DNA of 64,000 bases, from positions 186,001 through 250,000 of the forward strand of contig JBAYFO010000001.1 of the NCBI GenBank assembly GCA_041667115.1, written 5' to 3'. The DNA comes from UBA1563 sp041667115 (lineage in GTDB: Bacteria > Bacteroidota > Ignavibacteria > Ignavibacteriales > Ignavibacteriaceae). The stretch's first letter is position 1. Each line of letters opens with the position of its first letter. Positions 61,312-64,000 of this stretch are shown here, piece by piece. The position numbers and the translations under genes are program-made. The notes below the pieces were generated by a model that had not been told where the DNA came from, ran no database searches, and saw nothing but the letters and a program-made list of their open reading frames with translations.

Positions 61312-62949
61312 ATGAAACTTGCTCTCTTCCAGATCGATACGGTTATTGGTGATATTAAAGGAAATAAAGAAAAAATAATTAACGGCTACCGGCAGGCAGT
61401 TGAAGATAAAGCTGATTTAGCGATCTTTCCCGAACTTGTGTTACTCGGGTATCCCTCGCTTGATCTTGTAGAAAAAAAAGAATTCCGCAACGCTGTGAAT
61501 GCCGCAGCTAAAGAAATTGCCGAGCAGACAAATTCCGTTGGACTCCTGTTCGGTTCACTTACTGAAGAAGATGATCTGATCGGAACAAATCTTTTTAATT
61601 CCGCGCTCCTCTGTTATGAAGGGAAAATACAATTTGTACAGCATAAAACGTTGATACCTAATTACGATGTATTTGACGAAATGCGTTACTTTGAATCTGC
61701 ACGCGACGTTTATGTGCATGAATTCAAAGGGGAAAAACTCGGTATTTCAATTTGTGAAGATATTTGGAATGATAAAGATTTCTGGAAGAAACGTCTCTAC
61801 TCCAACGATCCCGTTGAGCGGTTGATTGATAAGAAAGCAACATTTTTAATTAACATCTCTGCTAGCCCTTATTCTTACGGAAAGCGGCAGGCGCGTCTGG
61901 AAATGCTTTCAACGTTAACAGAAAAGGATAAGCTCGGGCTTGCATATGTTTGTAACGTTGGAGCGCAGACGGATTTAATTTTCGACGGTGCGTCGATGTG
62001 CTTTGACGACAAAGGAAAGCTCATTCAACTCGGGAAAAATTTTGATGAAGATTATATCCTCTACGATACGAAAGAAGAATATCAGCCGATAATAAATGTT
62101 GAACGGAGTTTTGAAGAGGAAATTCATGACGCGCTTATCTACGGAATAAAGGAATACTGTGAAAAGTTGAATTTCAAAAAAGTGCTTATCGGGTTAAGCG
62201 GCGGGCTTGATTCTGCAATTGTAACCTATCTTGCCGTGCAGGCATTAGGAAAAGATAATGTACACGTTGTTATGCTTCCTTCAAAATATTCTTCCGCCGG
62301 AAGTGTAAAAGATTCCGGGAAACTTATTGCGAAACTTGGCATCTCACCAAACAAAATTTCTATTCAACCGGTGGTTGATAAAGCGCTGGAAATGCTTCAT
62401 CCGGTTTTTGGAAATATGCACGAGGATATCACCGAGGAAAATCTGCAATCCCGTACCCGCGGACTTCTTCTAATGGCTCTTTCAAATAAATTTGGATATC
62501 TTTTACTTTCTACGGGAAATAAATCCGAAATGGCTGTAGGGTATGCAACACTCTACGGCGATATGTGCGGAGGATTAGCGGTTATTGCAGATGTGTATAA
62601 AACCGATCTCTACCGCCTGGCAAGATTTATAAATAGAAATGAAGAAGTAATCCCTGATGAAATATTAACAAAAGCTCCTTCGGCAGAGTTAAAACCGGAT
62701 CAGAAAGATCAGGATTCCCTTCCGCCGTATGAAGTGCTGGATAAAATATTGCGAATGTATCTAGAAGAAAATAAAGAGATCAACGAAATTAGTCAGGTTT
62801 TGGGCGACCCGGAAGTCGTAGATAAAATTCTGCATTTGGTTGATCGTAATGAATTTAAGCGTAAGCAGGCAGCCCCCGCTTTACGCGTATCAAATAAAGC
62901 ATTCGGATACGGCAGACGTTACCCGATTGTGCAAGGATGGAGAAAATGA
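61312..62949 (+). CDS. nadE: Glutamine-dependent NAD+ synthase
   Basis: 545 aa. N-terminal nitrilase-like glutaminase (1-260) with the triad Glu41 (IFPELVL), Lys112 (QHKTLIPNYD) and Cys148 (SICEDIW); C-terminal NAD synthetase with the P-loop 'GLSGGLDSAIVTYLAV' (SGGLDS 296-301) and 'LLSTGNKSEMAVGYATLYGD'. Makes NAD+ from nicotinate adenine dinucleotide using glutamine. Full length. Its stop overlaps the next ATG (ATGA). Confidence 0.97.
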   Translation: MKLALFQIDTVIGDIKGNKEKIINGYRQAVEDKADLAIFPELVLLGYPSLDLVEKKEFRNAVNAAAKEIAEQTNSVGLLFGSLTEEDDLIGTNLFNSALLCYEGKIQFVQHKTLIPNYDVFDEMRYFESARDVYVHEFKGEKLGISICEDIWNDKDFWKKRLYSNDPVERLIDKKATFLINISASPYSYGKRQARLEMLSTLTEKDKLGLAYVCNVGAQTDLIFDGASMCFDDKGKLIQLGKNFDEDYILYDTKEEYQPIINVERSFEEEIHDALIYGIKEYCEKLNFKKVLIGLSGGLDSAIVTYLAVQALGKDNVHVVMLPSKYSSAGSVKDSGKLIAKLGISPNKISIQPVVDKALEMLHPVFGNMHEDITEENLQSRTRGLLLMALSNKFGYLLLSTGNKSEMAVGYATLYGDMCGGLAVIADVYKTDLYRLARFINRNEEVIPDEILTKAPSAELKPDQKDQDSLPPYEVLDKILRMYLEENKEINEISQVLGDPEVVDKILHLVDRNEFKRKQAAPALRVSNKAFGYGRRYPIVQGWRK

Positions 62950-64000
62950 GGAACCAGTTGAAAGTGGAAAATAATAAGTTGAAAGTTGAAAGTGGAATGT
63001 GGGGAACCAGAAGTATAAAGTTAAAATTATTAATATTGCTTACTGTCTATTGCCTACTGCCTACTGCCTATTCATTTGCGCAGTTCGGCGGGCAACAAGC
63101 GGACATTAAAAGTTATGTAACAGCCGACAGTGTTCAAGCAGGCAGTGATGTTAACGTTGCCGTTAAGGTTACCGTTAATCCTTCATGGCATATCAATTCG
63201 AACAAGCCGAATGATGAGTTTCTTATTCCCTCTAAACTTTCGGTTGTTTCAAAGGAAAAGATCAAACTGGTAAAAGTTAGTTATCCAAAAGGGGAAGAAA
63301 TTAAACTGGATATCAGCGATAAACCGCTTTCTGTTTATGAAGGAGAAGTAACTCTCGATGCCTTGTTACAAGTTCCGGCGGAGGTTAAACCGGGGACATA
63401 TAAAGTTGTTGTTATGTTCGAGTATCAAGCGTGTAATAATAAAACATGCATGCCGCCAAATGATGCATCCGATACGCTTACGGTTTTAGTAAGCGGAAAA
63501 GCCGTTACTGCAGGAGAGACGAAACAAGATCTAACTAATCAAGATGAAACTATTAATGCGCAAACGCAAGCAACTCCTGCTCAGAATGATGATTCAATTT
63601 TCTCAACGTTGCAAAAAAGCAGTTTACTTTTAAGTTTGATCTTTGTATTCTTTGGCGGACTGGCGCTTAATCTTACTCCTTGTGTCTATCCTCTTATCCC
63701 CATCACCGTTGGATACTTCGGTGGACAGGCGGAAGGGAAGACGAGCAAACTTGTTATGATGGGATTGCTTTACGTGCTTGGTATGGCGCTTACCTATTCC
63801 GTAATAGGAGTGGTTACGGCGTTAAGCGGGGCAGTCTTTGGAGCGCTGCTGCAAAATACTTTTGTTATTATTGCTATTGCGCTCATCTTTATTATCCTTT
63901 CGTTAAGCATGTTCGGCGTATATGAGTTTCAATTGCCTAATTGGTTGGTGATGAAAGCGGGCGGCGCTAAGGGAGGATTGTTCGGCGCTTTCTTTATGGG
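62946..64000 (+). CDS. dsbD: DsbD-type thiol:disulfide interchange protein (3' end cut by window)
   Basis: 351 codons seen, open to the window end. Starts at the ATG overlapping the nadE stop, or at the Met 17 codons later (62997), which gives a conventional signal peptide (MWGTRSIKLKLLILLTVYCL ... AYSFAQ). DsbD N-terminal domain with the Cys pair in 'EYQACNNKTCMPP', a Gln/Thr-rich linker, then membrane helices with 'LNLTPCVYPLIPITVGYFGG', the first membrane cysteine and its flanking prolines. Carries electrons from cytoplasmic thioredoxin to the periplasm. The second membrane Cys and C-terminal thioredoxin domain lie beyond the window. Confidence 0.9.
   Translation, partial: MRNQLKVENNKLKVESGMWGTRSIKLKLLILLTVYCLLPTAYSFAQFGGQQADIKSYVTADSVQAGSDVNVAVKVTVNPSWHINSNKPNDEFLIPSKLSVVSKEKIKLVKVSYPKGEEIKLDISDKPLSVYEGEVTLDALLQVPAEVKPGTYKVVVMFEYQACNNKTCMPPNDASDTLTVLVSGKAVTAGETKQDLTNQDETINAQTQATPAQNDDSIFSTLQKSSLLLSLIFVFFGGLALNLTPCVYPLIPITVGYFGGQAEGKTSKLVMMGLLYVLGMALTYSVIGVVTALSGAVFGALLQNTFVIIAIALIFIILSLSMFGVYEFQLPNWLVMKAGGAKGGLFGAFFM

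Overview
The window is AT-rich (roughly 37-40% G+C by eye) and fits a member of the Ignavibacteria/Bacteroidota line. The evidence is a T9SS type A C-terminal sorting domain of the 'NYPNPFNPST' type, a GldC gliding-motility protein, an Oar-like TonB-dependent receptor, a two-protein M16 peptidase, many secreted or lipoprotein genes, and a kdp operon with a short Bacteroidota-style KdpD. No rRNA, tRNA, CRISPR array, prophage or insertion sequence was seen.

Layout. 1-1.2 kb: an incomplete secreted protein with an M1-aminopeptidase-like fold that has lost its zinc-binding motif. 1.4-1.9 kb: methylglyoxal synthase. 2.1-5.6 kb: a DnaE-family polymerase broken into two intact halves that point away from each other, with a 13-bp-arm palindrome between them. 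5.7-15.6 kb: a potassium-import locus, kdpFABC, with KdpD divided among three genes (KdpD/USP, DUF4118-GAF, HAMP-PAS kinase) and an NtrC-type sigma-54 activator instead of KdpE. A sigma-54 promoter and an upstream palindrome precede the operon, together with two very small membrane peptides missed by length filters (KdpF and a 27-aa peptide).

15.8-24 kb: an accessory cluster of small stress or detoxification-type genes: a GlxA-like regulator, a GyrI-like protein, four dihydrofolate-reductase-family (RibD C-terminal) paralogues, VOC/PhnB-like proteins and two VOC gene fragments, DoxX-like, a WYL regulator and DinB. It looks like an expanding and decaying paralogue cluster. 24-27.7 kb: a PAS-PAS-GAF histidine kinase with its NarL/LuxR response regulator. 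28-35.8 kb: a secreted/lipoprotein region of two transcription units. A near-identical 52-bp element precedes each unit. The second unit starts with a receiver-only protein with an altered acidic pocket and runs through two lipoproteins to a nine-repeat DUF5666 protein with a T9SS signal.

36-64 kb: mostly housekeeping and envelope genes: a SpoIIAA-like protein, a DUF5020/Tsx-like protein, gldC, a lipoprotein FKBP isomerase, a GH13 amylase, gatB, lepB, an Oar-like TonB receptor, an M16 peptidase pair, a polysaccharide-deacetylase-like protein, a crotonase, membrane proteins, an SDR, truA, a CBM9/DUF5916 outer-membrane protein, an ABC exporter with LolA-like and SMP-30 proteins, nadE, and the start of a DsbD-type thiol:disulfide transporter cut by the window end.

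The most notable points are the inverted split polymerase, the rewired kdp control circuit, the pseudo-M1 protein and the shared 52-bp element in front of the secreted-protein operons. Functions are read from sequence motifs only; no database search was run.
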